A stretch of DNA of 9,257 nucleotides from Verrucomicrobiota bacterium (GTDB lineage: Bacteria > Verrucomicrobiota > Verrucomicrobiia > Chthoniobacterales > JAFAMB01). Both the position numbers and the translations under genes were made by a program. Shown piece after piece: positions 1-6,335 of this stretch. Location: contig JAFAXJ010000650.1 in assembly GCA_019241095.1 (NCBI GenBank), positions 1 through 9,257 on the forward strand, in the 5' to 3' direction. The notes below the pieces were generated by a model that worked only from the letters and a program-made list of their open reading frames with translations, searched no databases and was not told where the DNA came from. How positions within the stretch are numbered: the stretch's first letter is position 1; each line of letters begins with the position of its first letter.

Positions 1-90
1 TAATCGGAAATCTCTCATGATTAATCGCTGCCTTAAGCAGCGCACCAAAGCCTTGCCCTCAAATTGACAAACCCTGCTACCCCCACCTGC

Positions 91-122
91 TGAACCCGCT
101 CGACCGCTCAACGAAGCTGACA
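91..122. repeat. Short intergenic repeat, copy A
   Basis: Two blocks of 11 bases, TGAACCCGCTC and GCTCAACGAAG, separated by 4 bases and followed after one base by TGACA. The same arrangement recurs at 4897-4929 with a 5-base gap. The copy starts 22 bases past the stop codon of the pqiC-like gene. Read as the minus-strand transcript it can form a weak stem (GUUGAGC pairing with the GGUUCAGC side through G-U pairs). No run of T follows the hairpin, so it is not a classical intrinsic terminator. The rest of 1-143 shows no supported gene. Confidence 0.6.
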
Positions 123-143
123 GGTTGTTAGCAGTAAACTGAG

Positions 144-731
144 TTACGGGACTGAACGAGCGATTTGCGTGCTGAGCTTTGCTACTAACGCACTTAGCCT
201 TGCCACGAGATCGGGGTAATCTCCGGGTTTCCATCCTGAATCACGCAATTCGATGCCTCTGCGCGTGATCGGAACTGAGCTTTCGGAGTCCGACACCGAC
301 CAGCGGCAGGATAAGATGACATCTCCATTATCATCTCCTTCGAAGCGATCCAGTCTAATCTCAATGTCATACCCGACCTGTGGGGGAGGAGATCCCGGGG
401 CAAACGCGTAAGCTCGAAATCCGTGATTACGGCTCAGATTGTCCGCTACCGCTCTAGGCAGGCCACGATCAAGCGGCTCAGCCCATAACGCTGTTCTCGG
501 GTAGACGATTTCGTTTGTGCCTTTTCGTACAGCAAGACTGTCTGGCTTAAGATAAGGAGCGAGATCGGCCGGGTGGATGAATACCGATGTTCCACGGCCC
601 CAGCGGACGTCGCCCGTAGAAGCGGATGTTAGAACGAAGAAAGCCGGCAAACTCTCTTTTGCCGCACAAGCCGCGAAGCTTAATGATATAAAAGCTAAAT
701 AAATGCTCCTTTTTAGATTACGCCGTCTCAA
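144..731 (-). CDS. pqiC: PqiC-family (ABC-type transport auxiliary) lipoprotein
   Basis: A 195-residue lipoprotein of the PqiC/DUF330 family, whose members pair with MCE proteins and act in the periplasm, usually anchored to the outer membrane. The N-terminus is basic (RRRN..KR), followed by a hydrophobic stretch (residues 9-21) and a lipobox-like FAAC with the lipidated Cys at 22. The conserved WAEPL motif of the family is at 83-87, and the length is normal (E. coli PqiC is about 190 residues). The start is TTG: it overlaps the mlaD stop as TTGA, has an AGGA six bases upstream, and no later start would keep the signal peptide. It is the last gene of the mlaE-mlaF-mlaD operon. By inference it couples the MlaD assembly to the outer membrane or cell wall. 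The family call is firm; the symbol is by family, not by proven orthology with E. coli pqiC. Confidence 0.88.
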   Translation of the reverse strand: MRRRNLKRSIYLAFISLSFAACAAKESLPAFFVLTSASTGDVRWGRGTSVFIHPADLAPYLKPDSLAVRKGTNEIVYPRTALWAEPLDRGLPRAVADNLSRNHGFRAYAFAPGSPPPQVGYDIEIRLDRFEGDDNGDVILSCRWSVSDSESSVPITRRGIELRDSGWKPGDYPDLVARLSALVAKLSTQIARSVP

Positions 732-1741
732 GGTTGTTCCTGCTTGGAAGGTTTCCGGCCGAAAATCAGCGAGTTCGGATGCCGCTGAAGAAACTCCGAT
801 AACCGTTCAATGGAGGCGGCGGCTGAACTGATCTGAGACAAAGAGCTGTCTAGCTGATACCGAAGTCCGGAAGAAGGTTTTAGAATCTGATTCAGTTGAG
901 TGGTCGCCTTTTCCAAAGAGCCCATGGTTTTCTTTGCTTCTGCCAAAGTTGGGTTCAGGTTTTTGGTCAATGGATCAATCTCGTTGGTGATCTTCTTCAA
1001 GGTTGTATTGAGCTGATCAAAAGATTGGTGAACTGCGGTCAGAGTATCTTTGACCTGACCCCCACTAAAAAGGTCCTTAAGTGCATTCGAGGTCTCGGTA
1101 AGGGAGCTTCCCAGTTCTTTCAAATTGAGCTCGTCTATGCCTTCACGCGCGCTGACTATGAGTGATTGAACATCTTTGGCGAGCGTGAGAAAATCGATAT
1201 TGCCCAGGTTGCCAATCGCTTTCGTCAGGTTCCCTAAAATCGCATCAATATCTGAAGGTTGCGCCGGAATCTGAAGCGCTCTCTCCCCGTGATCTTGAAC
1301 CAGGTGAGGCGGTCCAGCATTCGGATAATAATCTAGCCCGACAAATAGCTGACCACTGATTAAACTCTCAAAGTCGAGCTTGGCTCGCAGACCTCGTTCC
1401 AATCGAGCTTTGTGTTGCGCCGGATCGAACAAATTCCATTCGGCATCGGTCCCCTGAACAACAAGGTTCGAGTCTACCTGGTAATAGACTTTGATATAAA
1501 CCTGCTTACTATCAGCTAAGTAGTTGATCAGAACCGAAGTGACTTTCCCAATCGTGACACCCTTAAATTTGACGTTCGATCCTACACTAAGTCCACTGAC
1601 TGATTGTCCGAAAAAGGTGACGTAAGTTGCCTTTTTCGTAAACAAGTCCGCTGAGCCAAAAAAGATAATCACGCCAACGGCAATGAGAATGGCGCCTAAA
1701 ACAAAAGCGCCGATCAAAGTAGGATTTGCTTTCTGGCTCAT
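728..1741 (-). CDS. mlaD: MlaD-type MCE-domain lipid transport protein
   Basis: A 337-residue MCE protein, the periplasmic lipid-binding subunit that docks on an MlaE-MlaF ABC transporter. One N-terminal membrane helix (about residues 8-29) anchors it in the inner membrane. The single MCE domain follows (about 39-138), with the typical GLSVGSNVKFKGVTIGKV stretch at 50-67. Residues about 165-325 are predicted largely helical with heptad-like repeats, and the C-terminus carries FLQRHPNSLIFGRKP (318-332), a closing motif common in long MCE proteins. E. coli MlaD is about 180 residues, so this is the long form with an extended helical tail. I chose the ATG at 1741 over the in-frame TTG at 1753 because it is a normal start and MSQKANPTLIG fits family N-termini. 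It begins 29 bases past mlaF and its stop overlaps the lipoprotein start by 4 bases. Confidence 0.93.
   Translation of the reverse strand: MSQKANPTLIGAFVLGAILIAVGVIIFFGSADLFTKKATYVTFFGQSVSGLSVGSNVKFKGVTIGKVTSVLINYLADSKQVYIKVYYQVDSNLVVQGTDAEWNLFDPAQHKARLERGLRAKLDFESLISGQLFVGLDYYPNAGPPHLVQDHGERALQIPAQPSDIDAILGNLTKAIGNLGNIDFLTLAKDVQSLIVSAREGIDELNLKELGSSLTETSNALKDLFSGGQVKDTLTAVHQSFDQLNTTLKKITNEIDPLTKNLNPTLAEAKKTMGSLEKATTQLNQILKPSSGLRYQLDSSLSQISSAAASIERLSEFLQRHPNSLIFGRKPSKQEQP
738..741 (-). promoter_or_regulatory. Ribosome binding site deciding the TTG start of the lipoprotein gene
   Basis: On the minus strand AGGA lies six bases before the TTG at 731-729. It sits inside the 3' end of mlaD. The spacing and the TTGA overlap with the mlaD stop both favour this non-ATG start and translational coupling. 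Confidence 0.6.
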
Positions 1742-1770
1742 CGAAAGTCGCAAACGTTCATCAATTCTGT

Positions 1771-2583
1771 TTAATTCTTCGGTTTTTCTTCTCCTCGAGC
1801 AAGAAAGGTTCGTACCTTTTCGGGCCCGTTTTGAATCAAATCTTTCGGATTCCCTTGAGCGATCACGGTTTTAGTCTCGGCGTCCAGAAAAATCGAATTG
1901 TCCGCGATTGTGAAAATTGAAGCTAGTTCATGAGTAACCACTACCACAGTCGTCCCGAGACTGTCGCGGATGCGAAGAATCAGATCATCCAGCCGGCGTG
2001 AAGTAAGCGGATCCAGACCGGCAGAAGGCTCATCAAAAAAAAGGATTGCCGGATCCAAAGCAATGGCCCGCGCCAGACCAGCCCGTTTTTTCATGCCGCC
2101 ACTGATCTCCGACGGATAAAAATCCTCGAATCCTTTCAACCCGACCAAAGCCAGCTTCAAAGAAGCGATCTCAGAAATCTCTTGATGAGATAATTTTGTG
2201 TACTGTTCGAGAGGCAAAGCGATGTTTTCGGCTAGAGTCATGTCGCTCCAGAGCGCTCCGCCTTGGTACAGCACCCCGAAACTTCTCTGTATTTCTTCTT
2301 TCTCGGTTTCGCTTGCCCTAGGAAAACTTTTGCCAAAAAACAGGATATCCCCTTTTGTGACCTCTCTAAGACCGATCAAGTATTTTAGTAACGTGCTCTT
2401 CCCACACCCGCTTCCTCCCATAATGATCAGGATCTCGCTTTTTTCGACTTTGAAATTGATGTCGCGCATAACGACGTAAGATCCATAAGCCATCTCTAGA
2501 TGCTGTACTTCTACGGCCGGAACTTGCTGATCAACCCCTTTTGACAGCGGCTTTTCAACAGCCATCTCAGATGTCGCAACCAT
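1771..2583 (-). CDS. mlaF: MlaF-type ABC transporter ATPase
   Basis: A 270-residue ABC ATPase that powers the MlaE permease in phospholipid transport between the inner and outer membranes. Using the ATG at 2583: Walker A GGSGCGKST at 56-64, Q-loop Gln107, signature SGGMKKRAGLARA starting at 161, Walker B ILFFDE at 180-185, and H-loop His218. The SGGMKKRAGLARA form and the downstream LDPLTSRRLDDLI (190-202) are typical of MlaF rather than of other ABC ATPases. All catalytic residues are intact. The start codon overlaps the mlaE stop as TGATG, a coupling signal. A longer reading from 2640 would only add residues encoded inside mlaE, and a shorter start at residue 7 is possible. The length matches E. 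coli MlaF (about 270). Confidence 0.95.
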   Translation of the reverse strand: MVATSEMAVEKPLSKGVDQQVPAVEVQHLEMAYGSYVVMRDINFKVEKSEILIIMGGSGCGKSTLLKYLIGLREVTKGDILFFGKSFPRASETEKEEIQRSFGVLYQGGALWSDMTLAENIALPLEQYTKLSHQEISEIASLKLALVGLKGFEDFYPSEISGGMKKRAGLARAIALDPAILFFDEPSAGLDPLTSRRLDDLILRIRDSLGTTVVVVTHELASIFTIADNSIFLDAETKTVIAQGNPKDLIQNGPEKVRTFLARGEEKPKN

Positions 2584-3743
2584 CACAAACGCGCCATGTT
2601 TTGAATTACGTCGGCTATCGCATCGGTCGCCACAATCCACGTAATGGCCAAGACTACCGCCGAGGTCGCAGCATTGCCAACAGCTGCGGCATTATTTTCT
2701 GAGTTGATGCCTCTTTGGCAACCGGTGATTGCTACTATGCAACCAAATACTGCTCCCTTGATGAGCCCGGTTATTATATCAGGCATTGCCATAGACCCAA
2801 CGGTTTGGTTCCAGTATTGGATCCAAGAAACTTTCACCACAGAAATTCCCACTACCATCCCGCCAAGGGTTCCAATTGCATCCGAGTACAACACAAGCAG
2901 AGGCATCATCAAGCACAGCGCCAGCATGCGCGGAGTGACCAGAAAATCGATTGGAGAGATCGCAAGGGTTTCCAAAGCATCGATCTCTTCCGAAACTTTC
3001 ATACTGCCAATCTGGGCGGCAAATGCTGCCCCCGTACGGCCGGCCATGATGACTCCGGTCATAATTGCGCCCATTTCGCGCGCCATCGCAACAGCGACAA
3101 GATTTGCAACATAGATTCCGGCGCCGAACTGGCGCAACTGAATCGCGCCAACAAAAGCAAGAATGAGTCCGGTCAAAAAGCTGATTAAACCAACAATAGG
3201 AAGCGCACGCGCGCTGGATTCTTCCATGGTCAGCCAAAACAATCGCCAATCGAAGGTGGCCTTTCCTTTTAGCATGCGCCCAAGACTCAGGACGACCTGC
3301 CCCCCAAAATTGAGCGCGGTCTCGCCCCCTTTGACTGCTTGGAGGGTGAAGGTTCCGAGCTGCGCAAGTAACGAGAGTTTTCGACTATCTTTTCGTCCGG
3401 TTTGCCGTTCAGGAACTTCTTCCGAGAGTGCAATGAGGTCATTAACCCCGGTAGGCAATGCATCCCGTCGAACTTCAATGTGACGTTTTTCCGACCATTC
3501 TTCTACCCGGGAAACCAAAAGAAGTAAGCTGCTATCCCAAGAACGTAATTTTGATGTGTCAAACTCAACTACTCGAACTTGACCATCGTTTTCCATTTCC
3601 GAAAGAACCTTATCAATCTGTTTGCCTTGTGCGTGGTGAATGTTCCACTCTCCTTCCAGCATCAGGCAGAAACGGTCCTCTTTTCGAGCCAGACTGACCG
3701 TGGTCGGCGCATCTTCATTCTCAAGGCCGTTATTTTCGATCAT
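2583..3743 (-). CDS. mlaE: MlaE-type permease with N-terminal STAS domain
   Basis: A 386-residue inner-membrane permease of the MlaE family, fused to a STAS domain. Residues about 12-108 look like a STAS/MlaB-like domain, including FDTSKLRSWDSSLLLLVSRV (61-80), where Asp70-Ser71-Ser72 occupies the region of the MlaB phosphorylatable Ser/Thr. After a charged linker (110-122) comes the permease domain (about 125-386) with five or so hydrophobic helices. It contains the family hallmark GRTGAAFAAQIGSMKVSEEI followed by DAL (235-257). E. coli MlaE is about 260 residues, and its STAS partner MlaB is a separate gene, so the fusion replaces mlaB. The ATG at 3743 has GGTGA nine bases upstream and is preferred to the in-frame TTG at 3752. 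First gene of the mla operon. No mlaC-like periplasmic shuttle is present in the window. Confidence 0.94.
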   Translation of the reverse strand: MIENNGLENEDAPTTVSLARKEDRFCLMLEGEWNIHHAQGKQIDKVLSEMENDGQVRVVEFDTSKLRSWDSSLLLLVSRVEEWSEKRHIEVRRDALPTGVNDLIALSEEVPERQTGRKDSRKLSLLAQLGTFTLQAVKGGETALNFGGQVVLSLGRMLKGKATFDWRLFWLTMEESSARALPIVGLISFLTGLILAFVGAIQLRQFGAGIYVANLVAVAMAREMGAIMTGVIMAGRTGAAFAAQIGSMKVSEEIDALETLAISPIDFLVTPRMLALCLMMPLLVLYSDAIGTLGGMVVGISVVKVSWIQYWNQTVGSMAMPDIITGLIKGAVFGCIVAITGCQRGINSENNAAAVGNAATSAVVLAITWIVATDAIADVIQNMARL

Positions 3744-3995
3744 CAAAACCAATCACCAAAGGCGTTAGAAACACTTCTGCCGACCCGGTCCGCTCCGAGG
3801 AGCATATCGCTACTTGCTTCCGGGACTACAAGAGCCATAAACGCCTGCAATCTAGAAAGCACCATTAGACACGCAACTCAAGGGTTTGCTTGATCCTAGG
3901 CAGAAAACAGTGTGTCCTCTCCAGAAGATGAGGGTTCTTTCGTTCTTGGGAAGGCTTGTCTATCACCGGCAAAGGCGAGCAGTCGCGCTTACCTG
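3744..3995. other. Divergent intergenic region between mlaE and the glycosyltransferase
   Basis: This stretch must hold the promoter of the minus-strand mla operon and that of the plus-strand glycosyltransferase gene. I could not find a convincing -35/-10 pair on either strand, and no strong hairpin or tRNA-like fold. A plus-strand reading frame from the GTG at 3912 runs into the glycosyltransferase but looks unlike its family N-terminus. Confidence 0.4.
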
Positions 3996-4742
3996 ATGAA
4001 CATTTCGCAACCAACTGAGGCCGATGGACTCCAGTATTCTATTATCGTTCCGGTCTTTAACGAGGAAGAGGTAATCGGTCGTCTGCTAGCAGAATTGCGA
4101 AAGGTCTTAGATCATTGGAGGCCGAGCTATGAACTATGGGTAGTTGACGATGGCAGCTCGGATCGGACTGGCCGCATTGTGAAAGAATTCTTTACGGAGT
4201 GGCCGGAAGCTAACCTAGCTCAGCTTTCTCGAAATTCCGGGCAGGCAGCCGCCCTTTTCCATGGTATGAAGCTCGCCCGCGGCGCCAAGATCATTCTTAT
4301 GGACGGAGACGGTCAAAACGATCCAGGCGACATTCCAAGACTTGTTTCATTTCTGGACGACTGTGACATGATTGTCGGCATACGAGTGAAAAGACGCGAC
4401 TCACTCCTTCGACTACTGATGTCGCGCCTGGCTAATTCTGTCAGACGCCGACTTTTAAAAGACGGAGTTTCCGATACTGGCTGCGGGCTGAAAGCATTTC
4501 ATCGCCACGTTGTTGCCGCCTTTATCCCCATCCAGACGCTTTATAGCTTTATGCCGGCTTTAGCGAGCAGCGCAGGTTTTAGCATTCGAGAGATGCCGGT
4601 TCATCATCGGCCCCGGCTGGGGGGCAAATCGAAGTACGGTCTCCGGAAGTTCCTCTGGCGACCTTTTTTAGATCTGCTAGGCGTTTGGTGGTTTGGTTGT
4701 AGAAGATGCCCGATTGAGCCCGTACAGCGGTCGAACCGTTAA
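3996..4742 (+). CDS. Family 2 glycosyltransferase, polyprenyl-phosphate (DPM1-like) type
   Basis: A 248-residue GT2 enzyme of the dolichol/undecaprenyl-phosphate mannosyltransferase type, which moves a sugar from a nucleotide donor, probably to a polyprenyl phosphate or another membrane lipid. Visible motifs: VPVFNEEE (18-25), WVVDDGSSDRTG (48-59) for nucleotide binding, RNSGQAAAL (79-87), the metal-binding DGDGQNDP (103-110), SDTGCGLKAF (159-168), and MPVHHRPRLGGKSKYG (200-215) near the acceptor site. There is no C-terminal pair of membrane helices as in ArnC or GtrB; the chain ends soon after the amphipathic FLDLLGVWWFG (224-234), so it is a short, peripheral-membrane form. The ATG at 3996 is preferred; a GTG at 3912 would add 28 residues unlike the family. 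No strong ribosome binding site is seen at either. Sugar and acceptor cannot be told from sequence. Divergent from the mla operon. Confidence 0.88.
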   Translation: MNISQPTEADGLQYSIIVPVFNEEEVIGRLLAELRKVLDHWRPSYELWVVDDGSSDRTGRIVKEFFTEWPEANLAQLSRNSGQAAALFHGMKLARGAKIILMDGDGQNDPGDIPRLVSFLDDCDMIVGIRVKRRDSLLRLLMSRLANSVRRRLLKDGVSDTGCGLKAFHRHVVAAFIPIQTLYSFMPALASSAGFSIREMPVHHRPRLGGKSKYGLRKFLWRPFLDLLGVWWFGCRRCPIEPVQRSNR

Positions 4743-4797
4743 TAGCGAAGGGCCTTTTGACGCCATGTGCGAGGTGGAGACCTGAGCCAACCGCACC

Positions 4798-4835
4798 GGA
4801 GATTTCGAGCTAGTTCTGCGTTCTGAAAAATCTCC
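4798..4835. repeat. Inverted repeat, 8-bp arms, between convergent genes
   Basis: GGAGATTT at 4798-4805 is the exact reverse complement of AAATCTCC at 4828-4835, with a 22-base spacer. It lies 56 bases past the glycosyltransferase stop, where a terminator would be expected. No T-run follows on either strand, so intrinsic termination is doubtful. Confidence 0.4.
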
Positions 4836-4850
4836 TGCTATTACCATGAG

Positions 4851-4886
4851 GGCGGAGTCTTGCTCTCCAGTTGCAACTTTTCCGCC
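4851..4886. repeat. Inverted repeat enclosing a 10-bp palindrome
   Basis: GGCGGA (4851-4856) pairs with TCCGCC (4881-4886). The spacer holds the perfect palindrome AGTTGCAACT at 4869-4878. It could be a protein-binding site or part of a bidirectional transcript end; nothing in the sequence decides. The arms are short, so chance is possible. Confidence 0.3.
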
Positions 4887-4896
4887 ATCTCACCGT

Positions 4897-4929
4897 TGAA
4901 CCCGCTCCCTAGGCTCAACGAAGATGACA
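4897..4929. repeat. Short intergenic repeat, copy B, with hairpin
   Basis: Second copy of the repeat at 91-122: TGAACCCGCTC (4897-4907), a 5-base gap, GCTCAACGAAG (4913-4923), one base, then TGACA. It lies 22-54 bases past the stop of the minus-strand ATPase gene, the same relation as copy A to the lipoprotein gene. As the minus-strand transcript it folds into a 10-pair stem (CGUUGAGCCU with GGGUUCAACG, two G-U pairs, 7-base loop). An adjacent TGACAA/TTGTCA inverted repeat (4925-4930/4939-4944) makes a second small stem. Possibly a transcript-end or REP-like element. Confidence 0.6.
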
Positions 4930-4950
4930 AGCTATTAATTGTCAGCTGCA

Positions 4951-6330
4951 TTAGCTTTTCTCGACCAGCTTTTCTTCCTCTTCTTCTTCACGTTCCGGCC
5001 GAGTAACCATTCTGGTATTGGCATCGTAGTCCATCAATCCGGCATAACGGCCCCAGGCTATCATTGTCTGAAGGATCTTCTCTGGGTTCTCATAGGGAAG
5101 AGCCGAAGAAATATCCTTGAGAACTGTATCCTCTTCGATCTCATCCTGGACCTCAAGGTAGGCCAGAATAATGTGGAATAGCCTGAGCTTCTTGATCTGC
5201 TCGGCGAAAATCTCTGTCTGAGTTTCGCTGTCAGCAGCGATGAACTTCTTGCCCAATTCAGTGAAGCGCACCTCGTCTTTGGGCGTGTCAACAAATTCCA
5301 GTATTTCTGCAGCTTTCACTAACGATATGGTCTCGCCGAAGTCTTTCCCGATTTCGTTTGAGATATCGTAAATATTGTCGAGCTCCTGGTCATCCTTAAT
5401 CAAGCTGAGCAAACCCAGAATTTGACTCACCGGCACCGTAGGAATGGATTCAAGTCTGCTGCGAGCTCGCGAAGTCGCGCGCCCAGAGACCGGCGCCTGT
5501 TCAGGTGGGTGGTCAGGCAACGCCTGCATGGTGATCGTTTCATGAATGATGTTGACCAATCTTTCAAATTCGGGATCAGTTGAATTGCGCGGATAAGGCA
5601 GGCTGTTTTCAAGTACCAGACCCAAGCGGCCTGGATGGGGAAACAAAACGCAAATGCGTGTAGCCATTTCTACGGCCTCGTAAATGTTGTGCGTGACCAT
5701 GAAGATGCTCTTAAGAGAGGTCGCTTGACCCTGCCATAACGAAACCATCTCCTGCCGCAGGTTTTCAGCGGTCAAAACATCTAGCGCGCTAAAAGCTTCA
5801 TCTAGACAAAGTATCTTAGGTTCGGCAACCAGCGCTCGCGCAATTCCAACTCTTTGACGCATGCCGCCCGAGATTTCGCGTGGATAGGCGTCGTGATAAT
5901 TATCTAATCCGATCAGGTCGATAGCTTTTCCAACTGCTCCTTTTTTTTCCGCAGCCGTGAACGATTTCGAAAGTAGACCGACCGCCACATTCTGTTCGAC
6001 AGTCAGCCAAGGATAAAGTGCGAAGGTTTGAAATACAATGGACGCATAAGGATTGATACCTTCCAGCAATTTACCGTAAGCCAGAACGCGGCCGCCGGTT
6101 GGTTTAGTCAATCCCGTAAGGCACCGCAACAACGTCGATTTACCTGAACCAGATTGGCCCAAAAGCGCTAACAACTCTCCTTCATGAACTGCCAAATTGA
6201 TTCGATCGAGAACCTTTAGTTCTCGCCCGCCGGCAACAGTAAAGCTTTTAGTGATATCGCAGAGCTCAGCAACTACCGGACGATCTATTACGGCAAAGCC
6301 GTCGGAAGCTGGTTTTAGCAAAGTAGGCAT
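4951..6330 (-). CDS. Nitrate/sulfonate/taurine-type ABC ATPase with C-terminal AAA-associated domain
   Basis: A 459-residue ABC ATPase of the NrtD/SsuB/TauB group, which drives uptake through a paired permease at the inner membrane. The N-terminal ATPase domain (about 20-260) has Walker A GQSGSGKST (58-66), Q-loop Gln101, signature ISGGMRQRVGIARAL (153-167), Walker B ILCLDE (173-178) and His214. A Pro/Arg-rich linker (about 271-300) leads to a helical C-terminal domain (about 301-445) that I recognise as the AAA-associated C-terminal domain found on some of these ATPases, then an acidic tail rich in Glu. Ordinary SsuB/TauB proteins are about 250 residues, so the extra 200 are the notable part; a regulatory or sensing role is inferred. 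The ATG at 6330 lies five bases past the permease stop, so the two genes are one operon. The substrate is unknown; nitrate or sulfonate is only the family label. Confidence 0.92.
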   Translation of the reverse strand: MPTLLKPASDGFAVIDRPVVAELCDITKSFTVAGGRELKVLDRINLAVHEGELLALLGQSGSGKSTLLRCLTGLTKPTGGRVLAYGKLLEGINPYASIVFQTFALYPWLTVEQNVAVGLLSKSFTAAEKKGAVGKAIDLIGLDNYHDAYPREISGGMRQRVGIARALVAEPKILCLDEAFSALDVLTAENLRQEMVSLWQGQATSLKSIFMVTHNIYEAVEMATRICVLFPHPGRLGLVLENSLPYPRNSTDPEFERLVNIIHETITMQALPDHPPEQAPVSGRATSRARSRLESIPTVPVSQILGLLSLIKDDQELDNIYDISNEIGKDFGETISLVKAAEILEFVDTPKDEVRFTELGKKFIAADSETQTEIFAEQIKKLRLFHIILAYLEVQDEIEEDTVLKDISSALPYENPEKILQTMIAWGRYAGLMDYDANTRMVTRPEREEEEEEKLVEKS

Positions 6331-6335
6331 TTTCT

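Noticed and set aside
1..90. Tail of an upstream plus-strand gene (open frame from base 2 to a TGA at 65-67)
   Set aside because: About 21 residues with no recognisable content; too short to support.
2584..2640. Longer mlaF start at 2640
   Set aside because: The extra 19 residues are encoded inside mlaE and are Cys/Arg-rich, unlike MlaF; the ATG at 2583 overlaps the mlaE stop in the usual TGATG way.
2644..3249. Several frames of about 156 residues on both strands within mlaE
   Set aside because: Shadows of mlaE; no recognisable motifs, and the mlaE frame is unambiguous.
3912..3995. GTG start giving the glycosyltransferase 28 more residues
   Set aside because: The added residues do not resemble the family N-terminus, and the ATG at 3996 starts shortly before the first GT2 motif.
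4798..4835. Intrinsic terminator of the glycosyltransferase gene
   Set aside because: The 8-bp inverted repeat has a long 22-base spacer and no T-run on either strand; kept only as an inverted repeat.
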